From contig NZ_JANBBE010000006.1 in the NCBI RefSeq assembly GCF_024648825.1, forward strand, positions 434,001-498,000: 64,000 nt of DNA, read 5' to 3'. Shown piece by piece: positions 50,341-60,481 of the stretch. The first letter of the stretch is position 1; every line of letters begins with the position of its first letter. A program made the translations under genes and the position numbers. Under the pieces are notes generated by a model, which saw nothing but the letters and a program-made list of their open reading frames with translations, did not search any database and was not told the origin of the DNA. The DNA is from Lentzea californiensis (lineage in GTDB: Bacteria; Actinomycetota; Actinomycetes; Mycobacteriales; Pseudonocardiaceae).

Positions 50341-53076
50341 GTGCCAACACCCGGATCTGGGGGCCGAGACGTGAGCGGCCTGATCGGTGACGCCGGGTTC
50401 GACCAGGAACTGCTGGTCGAGCTCGCGCTCTCGGTCGGGGCCGCCGTCGTGTGGTGGCTGGACCTCGACGCCGGCGAGCTCGGCTGGATGCCCGGCCTCG
50501 ACGCGGTCATCGGCGTGCCCGGCGCCGACGAGGACACCGTGCGCGCCCGGCTGGCCGAGCTGACCGCCCCGCTGAACGTGGCCACGAAGGCGGCGGCCTG
50601 GCAGGACTTCGAGCTGGAACAGCCCCTCGAGACCTCGATCGGCACGCGCTGGCTCCAGTTCCGCGCCCGCGTCTCGACCCACGAGTCCGCCCGCGCCCTG
50701 GTCGGCGTGGTCGCCGACGTGACCAGGCGGCACGTCCAGCAGCAGGAGCTCGCGGACCTGGCCGACCGGTACCGGCTGCTCGTGGACCTCGCCCCCGAGG
50801 CGATCGTGGTGCACGAGGCGGGCCTGCTGGTGTACGCGAACCCGGCGGCGGTCCAGTTCGTGCGGGCGCGGTCGGAGTCCGAGCTGATCGGGCGCCCGAT
50901 CACCGACTTCGTGCACCCGCACTCGCAGCAGGACATGATGCAGCGGATCTCGAAGCTGACCGAGCCGGGCGCCACGAGCGACCCCGCCGACGCCGTGCTG
51001 GTCCGGTTCGACGGCGGCACCACCGACATCGAGTCGGTCTCGGTGCGCACGACCTGGGAGGGCCGGCCGGCGTTCCAGGTGATCATGCGGGACGTCACCG
51101 AGCAGAAGGCGGCCGCCGCGGCCCTGCGCTACCAGGCCGCCCTCGCCGCGCACGTCAGCGACGCGCTCATCGCGACCACCTCCGACGGCGTCGTGACGAG
51201 CTGGAACCGCAGCGCGGAGAACGTCTACGGCCGGCGTGCCGCCGAGGCGATCGGGCAGTCCATCGGTGAGGTGGTGGGTGCGCCGCTGGACCCGGAGGAG
51301 GTCCTGGACGCGGGAGGCGTCGTGCACGCGGTGCACCGGCGTTCCGACGGTGGCGCGCTGGCGGTGCGCGTGTCGGTCGCCCGGATGGACGACGGCTACG
51401 TGCTGGTCTGCGCGGACGAGACGGCGCGCAGGCGGGCCGAGCACCACTTCACCTCAGTGGTCGCGGCCATCGAGGAGGGCGTGCTGGTGGTCGGCGCCAC
51501 CGGTCTCGTCGAGTCCGTGAACCCGGCGGCCGAGCGGATCCTCGGCGTGCGCGCCCAGGAGGTGATCGGTCAGCCCGCGTCACTGGCCGAGCTGCACGAC
51601 GAGTCCGGGCAGCCGGTCCCGCAGGAGCAGTACGCGTCGGCCATCACCCGGGCCACCGGCAAGGCGCAGCACGGCCGGATCCTGCGCGCGCTGCGGCCGG
51701 ACGGCACCCACGTCTGGCTGTCGCTGAGCGCCCGCGCGCTGACCCAGGACGGGATGACGCCCTCGGCGACGGTCATCTCCTTCACCGACATCACCGAACG
51801 CCGCATGATCGACAGCCAGCTGGAGCACGAGGCGACGCACGACGCGTTGACGGGCCTGTGCAACCGCACGGTGACGATCAACCGGCTCAGTCCCGCCGCC
51901 AGGGCCCACCGGTCGGGTCTCACCGCGGTGCTGTTCATCGACCTGGACAAGTTCAAGGTCATCAACGACTCCCTCGGCCACAGCGCCGGTGACGAGGTGC
52001 TGCGGGTCGTCGGGTCGAGGCTGAGCCGCAGCTCCCGCCGCGGCGACGTCGTGGGCAGGCTCGGCGGTGACGAGTTCACCGTCATCGCCTACGGCGTGGC
52101 CGGCCCGGACGAGGCGACCTCCCTCGCCGACCACGTCCGCGCCGAGCTGAACCGGCCGATCTTCGTGGACGGCCGCAGGCTGCACGTCGACGCGAGCGTG
52201 GGCATCGTCCTGGCCGAGCCGGGAGACCCGCGCAACGGCGCCGACCTGCTCCGCGACGCCGACCTGGCGATGTACCACGCGAAGACCAGGGGCCGGGGCC
52301 GCATCGCGTTCTTCGACGTCGAGCTGCGCGACCGCATCCAGCGCAGGCTGCAGCTGGAACAGGACCTCCGCACGGCACCGCTGAGCGACCAGCTGTGGGT
52401 CGCCTACCAGCCGATCGTCGACCTCCGCACGGACGAGCGCACCGCCGTCGAGGGCCTGCTGCGCTGGACGCACCCGCGCTACGGCCTCATCTCCCCGGCG
52501 GAGTTCATCACGCTCGCCGAGGAGAGCGACCTGATCAACATCGTGGGCGCGCACATGATGCACACCGCCACCCGCGAGATCGCCGACCTGGCACCGGGCC
52601 TGGAACTGACCGTGAACCTGTCGGCCCGCCAGCTCGACGACCCGTGGCTGGTGTCCGCGATCCGGCACGCCACCCACGAGGCGGGGCTCGACCCCAGCTC
52701 GTTGTGCCTGGAGATAACCGAGAGCGCCCTGACCCGCGACCCGGCGCTGGCCGCCCGCACCCTCGCGGCGTTGCGCGAGCTGGGCGTGCGGCTGGCGATC
52801 GACGACTTCGGCACCGGCTACTCGTCCCTCGCGCAGCTGCTCACCCTGCCGCTGGACACGCTCAAGATCGACCGTTCCTTCACGACGGGGCTGGGCCGGT
52901 CCGACGAGGCGGAGGCGATCGTCACCAGCATCATCGCCATGGCGCACGCGGTCGACATGACCGTGATCGCCGAAGGGGTGGAGCAGGTGGAACAGCTGGA
53001 GATATTGCGGACGCTCGGGTGCGACCAGGCGCAGGGGTTCCTGCTGGGCAGGCCCGTGCCGCTGGCCGACCTGTGA
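50341..53076 (+). CDS. PAS-GGDEF-EAL cyclic-di-GMP turnover protein
   Basis: 911 residues, soluble, no membrane spans. An N-terminal sensor region and three PAS modules (about 145-260, 262-370, 378-500) precede a GGDEF domain with intact RLGGDEFTV near residue 575 and an EAL domain at about 670-905. The EAL signature reads EGLLRW, keeping the catalytic Glu, with NLSARQL, LEITESAL, DDFGTGYSSL, KIDRSF and AEGVEQ all present, so phosphodiesterase activity is plausible. It probably makes or breaks c-di-GMP, an antibiotic and development signal in actinomycetes. GTG at 50371 after a GGGGG run is an alternative start. Confidence 0.92.
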   Translation: MPTPGSGGRDVSGLIGDAGFDQELLVELALSVGAAVVWWLDLDAGELGWMPGLDAVIGVPGADEDTVRARLAELTAPLNVATKAAAWQDFELEQPLETSIGTRWLQFRARVSTHESARALVGVVADVTRRHVQQQELADLADRYRLLVDLAPEAIVVHEAGLLVYANPAAVQFVRARSESELIGRPITDFVHPHSQQDMMQRISKLTEPGATSDPADAVLVRFDGGTTDIESVSVRTTWEGRPAFQVIMRDVTEQKAAAAALRYQAALAAHVSDALIATTSDGVVTSWNRSAENVYGRRAAEAIGQSIGEVVGAPLDPEEVLDAGGVVHAVHRRSDGGALAVRVSVARMDDGYVLVCADETARRRAEHHFTSVVAAIEEGVLVVGATGLVESVNPAAERILGVRAQEVIGQPASLAELHDESGQPVPQEQYASAITRATGKAQHGRILRALRPDGTHVWLSLSARALTQDGMTPSATVISFTDITERRMIDSQLEHEATHDALTGLCNRTVTINRLSPAARAHRSGLTAVLFIDLDKFKVINDSLGHSAGDEVLRVVGSRLSRSSRRGDVVGRLGGDEFTVIAYGVAGPDEATSLADHVRAELNRPIFVDGRRLHVDASVGIVLAEPGDPRNGADLLRDADLAMYHAKTRGRGRIAFFDVELRDRIQRRLQLEQDLRTAPLSDQLWVAYQPIVDLRTDERTAVEGLLRWTHPRYGLISPAEFITLAEESDLINIVGAHMMHTATREIADLAPGLELTVNLSARQLDDPWLVSAIRHATHEAGLDPSSLCLEITESALTRDPALAARTLAALRELGVRLAIDDFGTGYSSLAQLLTLPLDTLKIDRSFTTGLGRSDEAEAIVTSIIAMAHAVDMTVIAEGVEQVEQLEILRTLGCDQAQGFLLGRPVPLADL

Positions 53077-53077
53077 C

Positions 53078-53212
53078 GGCCCGCCGGTGAGGCCAGTGGT
53101 GTGGCTCAGAAGCTCGGCTGGGTAATTCACGCTCAGCAGGGCACCACGATGCACCCGTCTGACCGCGAATTCGCCCGGCAACCTTCCAAGCCACACCACT
53201 GGTCGGCGGGCC
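53078..53212. repeat. 135-nt imperfect palindrome between convergent genes
   Basis: Outer arms GGCCCGCCG / CGGCGGGCC (53078-53086 / 53204-53212) and AGCCACACCACTGG with its complement (53093-53106 / 53189-53202) pair perfectly with a 6-base bulge. Inner arms continue to pair at about two thirds of positions for another 35 bases. It occupies almost the whole gap between the GGDEF-EAL and SnoaL genes. Could be a MITE-like element, a large terminator or a structured RNA. Confidence 0.75.
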
Positions 53213-53219
53213 GCTGCAG

Positions 53220-53591
53220 TCACACCAGGGGTGCGAAGAAGAACGTGTCCCGGCGGGCGAAGTGGCCGTCCTCGGTGAACTCGAAGAAGTCGGAGAACCT
53301 GAGGTCCACGTTCCTGCCGTCGTGCAGGACGCCGGCGAACGTTCCGTAGACCGCGACCTCGTCCTCTCCCTCCACGACCTTGTCGACGGTGTGGCGGCCT
53401 TCGCGGATGACGCGGGCGCCGCCGTAGAAGGCGGTCATCTCCTGGTGGCCGACCATCGGGGCGTAGCCGGGGCGGCGGTAGGTGGCGTCCGGGCTGAACA
53501 TGTTCACCAGGCCCGTCACGTCGCCTGCGTCGACGAGCTCGTAGTAGCGGTGGACGGAGGTGACGTGGGTGGTGTTGAGGACGGCGGTCAT
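53220..53591 (-). CDS. SnoaL-like (NTF2-fold) protein
   Basis: 123 residues from the ATG at 53591, overlapping the NRPS stop as ATGA. The fold is shown by [20 protein letters not shown] followed by [14 protein letters not shown], then [10 protein letters not shown] and [23 protein letters not shown]2-like proteins are polyketide cyclases, isomerases or ketosteroid-type enzymes, and many are tailoring or accessory proteins in biosynthetic clusters. Because it is coupled to the TE-bearing NRPS gene, a tailoring or product-release role is likely, though not proven. Confidence 0.82.
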   Translation of the reverse strand: MTAVLNTTHVTSVHRYYELVDAGDVTGLVNMFSPDATYRRPGYAPMVGHQEMTAFYGGARVIREGRHTVDKVVEGEDEVAVYGTFAGVLHDGRNVDLRFSDFFEFTEDGHFARRDTFFFAPLV

Positions 53592-56500
53592 GAGCGGGGC
53601 TCCTCGCTGGAGAGGTGGGTGGACAGGACGGCGCCGATGGACGCCAGGGGTTCCGGGGCGGTCAGGCCGCCGTGGGTGCTGTGCACGCGGTGGACCTCGA
53701 CGTGGCCGGTGAAGTGCGGCAGCCACGAGGCCGGGGTGGGATCGGACGGGGACTTGCCCTCGGTGGCCTCGAACACGTGCGCGCCCGCGGCCAGCAGTGA
53801 GGGCTTGTGGCGGTTGTGGAGGTTGACGTTCGACGCGAACACCTCGGGCAGCGCTGCCCCCGCGAAGCCGGCCAGTGGACCGGCCTGGTCGCGGATCGCC
53901 GCGTCGAACTCGGCGCGGGTGCGGACGGGCTGGTCGAGCTCGTAGCCCAGGGACAGCAGCAACGGGGTCAGCAGGTCCGGGTCGTCCGGTGACACCGGCG
54001 GGTGCTCCTCGGTTTCGGGGTAGCCGTCCAGCAGGGCCAGGAGGCCGATGTCGGACGGGGCCAGGAGGGTCGCCATCTCGTGCACGACGACCGCGCCGAA
54101 CGACCAGCCGAGCAGGTGGTACGGGCCGTCCGGCCAGACGGTGCGGACCAGGTCCAGGTAGTCGGCGGCCATCTCCGCTAGGCTGGCGGGCATCGCGGAC
54201 GGGTCGGTCAGGCCGCGCGCCTGCAGGGCGTACACCGGGCGGCGCGGGTCGACGTGCGGCAGCAGGCCGTAGTACTCCCAGCTGATGCCGGCGCCGGGGT
54301 GGACGCAGAACAACGGCGCGAGGTCTCCCTTGGTCCGCAACGGGATCAGCACGCCCAGCGGATCACCGGCGGCCGAGCTGCCGAGCCGTTCGGCCAGGCC
54401 TGCCGGGGTCGGGGCGTCGAACAGCAGGCGCAGTTCGGGGCGCACACCCAGTTCCGCCCTGATCCGGGAGACGAGCTTGGCCGCCAGCAGCGAGTGGCCG
54501 CCCAGGGCGAAGAACCCGTCGTCCGGCCCGACCGACTCGCGGCCGAGCACCTCGGCGAACAACGCGCAGAGAGTCGCTTCCAGTGCCGTCGCGGGCGGGC
54601 GGAACTCGGCCGTCACCACCTCCGGTGCGGGCAGGGCTCGCCGGTCCAGCTTCTCGTTGGGGGTCAACGGCAGGGCGGGCAGCACGACGAACGCCTCGGG
54701 CACCATGTACCGGGGCAGGAACTCGGCGAGCCGGCGCCGCACCGCCGCCGGGTCGATCCCGTCCGGCGCGACGAGGTACGCGACGAGCCGGTCCTCGCGG
54801 ACGACCACGGCCGCCTGGGCGACCTCCGGCAGGGCGCACAACGCGGCCTCGACCTCGCCGGTCTCGATGCGCAGGCCGCGGATCTGCACCTGCTGGTCGG
54901 CGCGGCCGTGGAACGCGAGCCGCCCGTCCGGGAGCCAGCGCACCAGGTCGCCGGTCCGGTACATCCGCCCGCCGGTGGGCGAGGCCACGAACCGGGTCGC
55001 GGTCAGGCCGGGGTTGCCCAGGTAACCACGCGCGAGGCCCGCGCCCGCCACGTACAGCTCGCCGACCACACCCGGCAGGACGGGCCGCAGGTGCTCGTCC
55101 AGCACGAGCGCCAGGTAGTTGTCGATCGGTGTGCCGATCGGCGGCAGGTCCGCGTCCACGCCCGGCCGCACCAGGCCGCACGTCGAGTTGACCGTGCATT
55201 CCGTTGGGCCGTAGGTGTTGTACAGCTCGAAAGGCATGCCGGCGGGCGGGCGGCGGCGCAGCACGTCGCCTCCGGTGTGCAGGACGCGCACCGAGGACGC
55301 GGCCAGTGCAGGTTCGTCGAGCATGGCCTCCAGCCGCGGCGTGGCCAGGGACGACACCGTGATCGCGCTCTCCGCGATCCACTCGGCCAGCGCCTCGGTG
55401 TCCTCCAGCACCTGCTGCGACGGCAGGTGCAGGGCGGCGCCGGACACGAGCGTCGGCCAGATCTCCGCGACCGCCGCGTCGAAGCCCTGCGCGGACAGGT
55501 GGCTGGAGCGGTCGGACGGCACGAGCCCGAGCGCGGGCACCAGCCAGGCCGTCTGGTTGGCGAGCGCGCGGTGCTCGACCACCACTCCCTTGGGACGGCC
55601 GGTGGAGCCGGACGTGTAGATCACGTACGCGGCGTCGCGCGGGTCGCCCACGACCACCGGCGCGGTGGCCGGACACCCCGGGGCCTCCTCGTCCAGAACG
55701 ACCTTCGCCGCGTCGCTGGACGCGACCAGGTGCGCCAGCTCCCGTTGCGTCACCACGACCGGCGCGCCCGCGTCGGCCAGCATGTAGACCAGCCGCTCCG
55801 GCGGGTAGGTGGGGTCGACCGGCAGGTAGGCCGCGCCTGTCCTGAGCACGGCCAGCAATGCCACGACGCTGCTCGTGTCCCGGTCCGTGCACACCCCGAC
55901 GACGGTGCCGCGGCGCGCGCCGAGCGCGATCAGGTGGTGCGCCAGCCGGTTGGCCCGTTCGTCCAGCTCGCGGTAGGTGAGCATCCCGTCGTGCGCGACG
56001 ACCGCGGGTGCGTCGGGAGTGCGCGCCGCGACATCGGCGATCTGCGCGTGCACGGGCTTCTCGAGGTCGTGAGCGACCGCCGTGTCGTTCCACTGACGTA
56101 GAACGGCTTCCCTTTCAGCCGCGGTCAGCACCTCGATCCGGCTCAGCGGCGCCGACGGGTCCGTGACGAGCGTTTCGACCAGACCGACCAGCCGGGCCAG
56201 CAGCTTCTCGGCGCTGGCGCGGTCCCACAGGTCGACGGCGTACTCCAGGCACACCTGCAGCCCGGCCTCGCTCTGCCCGAAGCCCAGGGACAGGTCGAGC
56301 TTCGCGCCGCCGGTCGTGGTGCGGACGGTCCGCACGTCCAGGCCGGGCAGGCCGAGCGCGTCGTCCTCGACGCCGTCCACCCCGTCCTGCAACGCGAGCG
56401 ACACCTGGAACAGGGGGTGCCTGGCACTGGAACGCTCCGGGTTGACCCGCTCCACGACGCGGTCGAACGGCACGTCCTGATGCGTGTACGCGGCCAGGTC

Positions 56501-59500
56501 TGCCTCGCGGACGCGTTGCAGGACCGTGGTGAAGTCCGGGTCACCGGACAGGTCGACGCGCAACGCCAGCGTGTTCACGAAAAGGCCGACGAGGTCGTCC
56601 AGGTCTTCGGGGCCGCGGCCGGCGACCACGGTGCCGAGCACGATGTCCGTGCCGGCGCCCAGTTTGGTCAGCAGCGTCGCCACGGCCGCGTGCAGCGCCA
56701 TGAACACCGTGGCGTTGTTGGCCCGTGCCAACGCGGCGAGCTTCTGCTGCGTGCCGGCGTCGACCTGTGCGCGGACCTCGTCGCCGATGTTGGCCGACAC
56801 CACCGGCCGTGGGCGGTCGACGGGCAGCCGCAGCTCGTCCGGGACGCCGTTCAGCGTCTCGGCCCAGAACTCGAGCGACTCGGCGGACAGCTCCTGCCGC
56901 AGGCTGTGGTCCGGGTACTGGATCGGCAACGGCTTCCAGTCCGGTGCCACGCCGGCGACACGAGCCCGGTACGCCTCGGCGAGGTCGCGCAGCAGCACGC
57001 CGGTCGACCAGCCGTCCGTGGCGATGTGGTGCAGCGCCAGCAACAACATGTGGTCACGTGCGCCGATGCGCAGCACGTGGACTCGCAGCGGGATGTCGGC
57101 GGCGAGGTCGAACGGGCGCGCCACCAGCGCGGCCATCGTGGCCTCCAACTCGGCTTCGGCGCAGTCCCCGACCTCGAACACCAGCTCGTCCGCCGGGAGC
57201 ACGACCTGGTGCCACCCGGAGGCGTCCTCGGGGAACACCGTCCGCAGGGCCTCGTGCCGTTCGACGACGTCGAGCAACGCCGTCCGCAGGGCCTCCAGGT
57301 CCAGGTCGCCGTGCAGCCGCATGGCGTGCGGCGCGGTGTAGGCGTGGTCGGCGACCTCCATCGCGAGCCGCACACCCAGCTGGGCGGACGACAGCGGCAC
57401 CCGTTCCGGCCGGTGTTCCGGGCGGGGCGCGGTGCGCACCGGTGCCGTGCTGTCCAGGTGACCGTCTAGACCGCGAGGCGTGGGGTCGCGGAACAGGACG
57501 CGAATGCCCAGCTCGACGCCGAAGACCGTGCGGATGGAGGCGAGCAACCTGGCCGCGAGCAGCGAATGCCCGCCGAGGTCGAAGAACCCGTCGTCGAGAC
57601 CGACCGCCTCGAGCCCCAGCACCTTGGCGAACAGCCCGCACAGGATCTCCTGCCGGGGCGTGCGCGGCTGGCTGCCGCCGACGGTGTACGACGGCGCGGG
57701 CAACGCGCGGCGGTCCAGCTTTCCGTTGGGCGTCAGGGGGAACGCGTCGAGCGTGACGAAGGCGGCGGGCACCATGTGCTCGGGCAGCCGCTCCACCAGG
57801 TGTTCCCGGAGGCCTCGCGGGTCGGCGTCGCCGACCACGTAGGCGACGAGCCGTTTGCCGCCGGGCCCGTCCTCGCGCGCCACCACGGCCGCGGCCGTCA
57901 CGTCCGGATGCGTGGTCAGCACCGCCTCGACCTCCGCTGGCTCGACGCGGAACCCGCGGATCTTCACCTGGTCGTCGGCGCGGCCCAGGTAGGTCAGCGT
58001 GCCGTCGGCGCGGCGGCGGACCAGGTCACCGGTCCGGTACAGCCGTGCCCCGGTGGCGAACGGCGAGGCGACGAACCGTTCGGCGGTCAGTCCCGGCCGG
58101 CCGAGGTAGCCGTGCGCGAGGCCCTCTCCGCCGACGTACAGCTCCCCCACGGCACCGGTCGGCACGGGCGAGAGCCGGTGGTCGAGCACGACCGCGGTCT
58201 TGCCCGCCAACGGGGAACCGATCGGCACCACAGTGCCGTCCCAGCCTGGCGGCACGGTGAACGAGGTGGTGAAACCCATGCTCTCGACGGGTCCGTAGCC
58301 GTTGACCACGCCGATGCCCGGCACGGCGGCCAGCACCGCGCGCACGTGCCCGGCCGAGGCGGCCTCACCGCCGGTCAACGCCCAGCGCAGCCCTGTGAAG
58401 ATCTCCGGGCTCGTGTCCCAGAGGTGGTTGAACAGGCTGGCGGACGCGTCCAGCACCGTCACGCCGTGGCGCACCACGAGCCGCGCGATGACCGCGGGCT
58501 CGGGCCGCTGGCCGGGGTACAGCACCGACGTGCCGCCGGCCAGCAACGGGCCGAACAGCTGGGTGGCGAAGGCGTCCCACGACACGGAGGCGCACTGCAG
58601 CCACACCTCGCCGGGGCCGAACCCCGCGTACCGCTGACCGGCCAGCGTGGCGGTCAGGGCGCGATGCGGAGCGCCGGCGGCCTTCGCGGCACCGGTGGAG
58701 CCCGAAGTGAACATGACGCACGCCAGGTCGTCGGGACCGGTCTCCGGTGCGGTGAAGGGCATCGGCCGGACGTAGTCGAGCGCGACCACGGGCACGTCCA
58801 CGTCGAACGGCCGGTCGGTCAGGACGAGCCGCACCGGCGGGGACGCCACCATCGAGGCCAGCCGTGCGGGCGGGAAGTCGACGTCGAGCATCATGTAGGC
58901 CGCGCCCGCTTTGAGGATGGCAAGCAACGCGGTCGCCATCTCCACGCCGCGTCCGATGTGGACACCCACGACGTCCCCACTCCGGATTCCCTGGGAAACC
59001 AGGAAACCCGCGAGGCTGTCGGACTCGGCGTTCAGCCTCGCGTAGGTGATCTCGGTGTCGTCCGACACCAAGGCCACGGCCCGCGGGGTGCGCGCGGCCT
59101 GACGTGTGAACAGCTCGTGCACGGTGGCGGCGGGTTCGGGTGTCTCCGTGGTGGCGAGCACCGCGGCGCGTTCCTCCGCGGACAGCACCTCCAGGTCCCA
59201 CAACGGCCGGTCGGGGCCGGCCGCGGCCTGGTCCAGCAACCGGACCAGCCGCTCCAGCAGCATCTCTGCGGTCGCGTCGTCGAAGAGGCCGGTGAGGTAC
59301 TCCAGCGAGCACGCCACCCCGTCCCGTCCCTCGCGCAGCGACAGGGTGAGGTCGAACTTCGCCGAGCCCGCCCCGAAGGGCTCCACCGCGGCGCTGAGGC
59401 CGGGCAGTTCGAGGGCGCCCTCGGAGTCCGTGTCCACGAGCACCATGACCTGGAACAGCGGGTGCCTGCCCGGTGCCCGCACCGGGTTCAGCTCCTCCAC

Positions 59501-60481
59501 CAGCCGGTCGAACGGCAGGTCCTGGTTCCCGTAGGCGTCCAGCGACTCCTCGCGCACCCTGGCCAGCAGCCCGCGGAACGACGGGTCGCCGGACACGTCC
59601 ACCCGCAGCACCAGCGTGTTGACGAAGAACCCGACCAGGTCCTCCAGCGCCTCCTCGCCGCGGCCGGTCACGACCGTGCCGATCGGGACGTCCTCGCCGG
59701 AGCCGCTGCGCGCCAGCAACGCGGCGAAGGCGGCCTGGGCGACCATGAACAGGGTCGCGCCGGACTCCTCCGCCAGCACGGCCAGTCCACGCGCGGTGCG
59801 GGCGTCGAGCAGCGCGGTCACGGCGGAGCCCGCGGTGCCGGTGTCGCCGTCGCGCGGACGGTCGACCGGCAGCGGGATCTCCTCGGGCAGACCGGCCAGC
59901 TTCTCCCGCCAATGCGCCAGCTGGGCGCTGAGCACGCTGCCCGGGTCGTCGGCCGAGCCGAGGACGTCCTGCTGCCACAGCGTGTAGTCGGCGTACTGGA
60001 CGGGCAACGGCTCCCAGTCCGGTGCCTCGCCCTCCAGCCGCGCGGTGTAGGCGGCGGTGAGGTCGCGCAGCAGTGGTCCGAGCGACCAGCCGTCGCTGAC
60101 GATGTGGTGCATCACCAGCAGCAGCACGTGGTCCTGCGGCCCCTCCTCGAGCAGGTGCGCCCGGAACGGCGGGTCGGCGGCCAGGTCGAACGCCTCCCGC
60201 GCCGCACGGCCCAGCACGACGGCCGGGTCGCCCGGTTCGAGCACGGCGAGCACGACCTTCGCGTCGTCCAGGACCTCCTGGTACGGCTCGCCGTCGCGGC
60301 TGGGGAACGTGGTGCGCAACGCCTCGTGCCGCGCGACCACGTCGGTGAGTGCGAGCTCGAGTGCTTCTCTGTCGAGCACTCCGTGCAGCCGCAGTGCGAG
60401 CGGGATGTTGTAGGCGGCGCCGGTTCCCTCGTGCCGATCGAGGAACCACAGCCGTTGCTGGGCGAACGACAGGGGGATCAC
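53588..60481 (-). CDS. Nonribosomal peptide synthetase, C-A-PCP-C-A-PCP-TE
   Basis: 2297 residues from a GTG at 60481 overlapping the upstream NRPS stop. C1 about 1-430 (HHIVSDG at 125-131); A1 about 455-930; PCP1 with LGGHS, Ser973; C2 about 1028-1455 (HHIATDG); A2 about 1480-1965 (YGPTE intact, [10 protein letters not shown]); PCP2 Ser1997; TE 2040-2297 with GWSFG (Ser2127), Asp2152 and His2270. A1 has a weak A3 core ([11 protein letters not shown], 593-603), A4 read as [10 protein letters not shown] instead of FDxS, and A5 YGPVES. The TE marks this as the terminal enzyme, adding the last two residues. No epimerase or methyltransferase domain. Confidence 0.94.
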   Translation of the reverse strand: MIPLSFAQQRLWFLDRHEGTGAAYNIPLALRLHGVLDREALELALTDVVARHEALRTTFPSRDGEPYQEVLDDAKVVLAVLEPGDPAVVLGRAAREAFDLAADPPFRAHLLEEGPQDHVLLLVMHHIVSDGWSLGPLLRDLTAAYTARLEGEAPDWEPLPVQYADYTLWQQDVLGSADDPGSVLSAQLAHWREKLAGLPEEIPLPVDRPRDGDTGTAGSAVTALLDARTARGLAVLAEESGATLFMVAQAAFAALLARSGSGEDVPIGTVVTGRGEEALEDLVGFFVNTLVLRVDVSGDPSFRGLLARVREESLDAYGNQDLPFDRLVEELNPVRAPGRHPLFQVMVLVDTDSEGALELPGLSAAVEPFGAGSAKFDLTLSLREGRDGVACSLEYLTGLFDDATAEMLLERLVRLLDQAAAGPDRPLWDLEVLSAEERAAVLATTETPEPAATVHELFTRQAARTPRAVALVSDDTEITYARLNAESDSLAGFLVSQGIRSGDVVGVHIGRGVEMATALLAILKAGAAYMMLDVDFPPARLASMVASPPVRLVLTDRPFDVDVPVVALDYVRPMPFTAPETGPDDLACVMFTSGSTGAAKAAGAPHRALTATLAGQRYAGFGPGEVWLQCASVSWDAFATQLFGPLLAGGTSVLYPGQRPEPAVIARLVVRHGVTVLDASASLFNHLWDTSPEIFTGLRWALTGGEAASAGHVRAVLAAVPGIGVVNGYGPVESMGFTTSFTVPPGWDGTVVPIGSPLAGKTAVVLDHRLSPVPTGAVGELYVGGEGLAHGYLGRPGLTAERFVASPFATGARLYRTGDLVRRRADGTLTYLGRADDQVKIRGFRVEPAEVEAVLTTHPDVTAAAVVAREDGPGGKRLVAYVVGDADPRGLREHLVERLPEHMVPAAFVTLDAFPLTPNGKLDRRALPAPSYTVGGSQPRTPRQEILCGLFAKVLGLEAVGLDDGFFDLGGHSLLAARLLASIRTVFGVELGIRVLFRDPTPRGLDGHLDSTAPVRTAPRPEHRPERVPLSSAQLGVRLAMEVADHAYTAPHAMRLHGDLDLEALRTALLDVVERHEALRTVFPEDASGWHQVVLPADELVFEVGDCAEAELEATMAALVARPFDLAADIPLRVHVLRIGARDHMLLLALHHIATDGWSTGVLLRDLAEAYRARVAGVAPDWKPLPIQYPDHSLRQELSAESLEFWAETLNGVPDELRLPVDRPRPVVSANIGDEVRAQVDAGTQQKLAALARANNATVFMALHAAVATLLTKLGAGTDIVLGTVVAGRGPEDLDDLVGLFVNTLALRVDLSGDPDFTTVLQRVREADLAAYTHQDVPFDRVVERVNPERSSARHPLFQVSLALQDGVDGVEDDALGLPGLDVRTVRTTTGGAKLDLSLGFGQSEAGLQVCLEYAVDLWDRASAEKLLARLVGLVETLVTDPSAPLSRIEVLTAAEREAVLRQWNDTAVAHDLEKPVHAQIADVAARTPDAPAVVAHDGMLTYRELDERANRLAHHLIALGARRGTVVGVCTDRDTSSVVALLAVLRTGAAYLPVDPTYPPERLVYMLADAGAPVVVTQRELAHLVASSDAAKVVLDEEAPGCPATAPVVVGDPRDAAYVIYTSGSTGRPKGVVVEHRALANQTAWLVPALGLVPSDRSSHLSAQGFDAAVAEIWPTLVSGAALHLPSQQVLEDTEALAEWIAESAITVSSLATPRLEAMLDEPALAASSVRVLHTGGDVLRRRPPAGMPFELYNTYGPTECTVNSTCGLVRPGVDADLPPIGTPIDNYLALVLDEHLRPVLPGVVGELYVAGAGLARGYLGNPGLTATRFVASPTGGRMYRTGDLVRWLPDGRLAFHGRADQQVQIRGLRIETGEVEAALCALPEVAQAAVVVREDRLVAYLVAPDGIDPAAVRRRLAEFLPRYMVPEAFVVLPALPLTPNEKLDRRALPAPEVVTAEFRPPATALEATLCALFAEVLGRESVGPDDGFFALGGHSLLAAKLVSRIRAELGVRPELRLLFDAPTPAGLAERLGSSAAGDPLGVLIPLRTKGDLAPLFCVHPGAGISWEYYGLLPHVDPRRPVYALQARGLTDPSAMPASLAEMAADYLDLVRTVWPDGPYHLLGWSFGAVVVHEMATLLAPSDIGLLALLDGYPETEEHPPVSPDDPDLLTPLLLSLGYELDQPVRTRAEFDAAIRDQAGPLAGFAGAALPEVFASNVNLHNRHKPSLLAAGAHVFEATEGKSPSDPTPASWLPHFTGHVEVHRVHSTHGGLTAPEPLASIGAVLSTHLSSEEPRS

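Noticed and set aside
53101..53349. 82-codon plus-strand ORF within the palindrome
   Set aside because: Both arms give similar peptides only because the DNA is palindromic; mismatches are not biased to third codon positions, so I treat it as noncoding.
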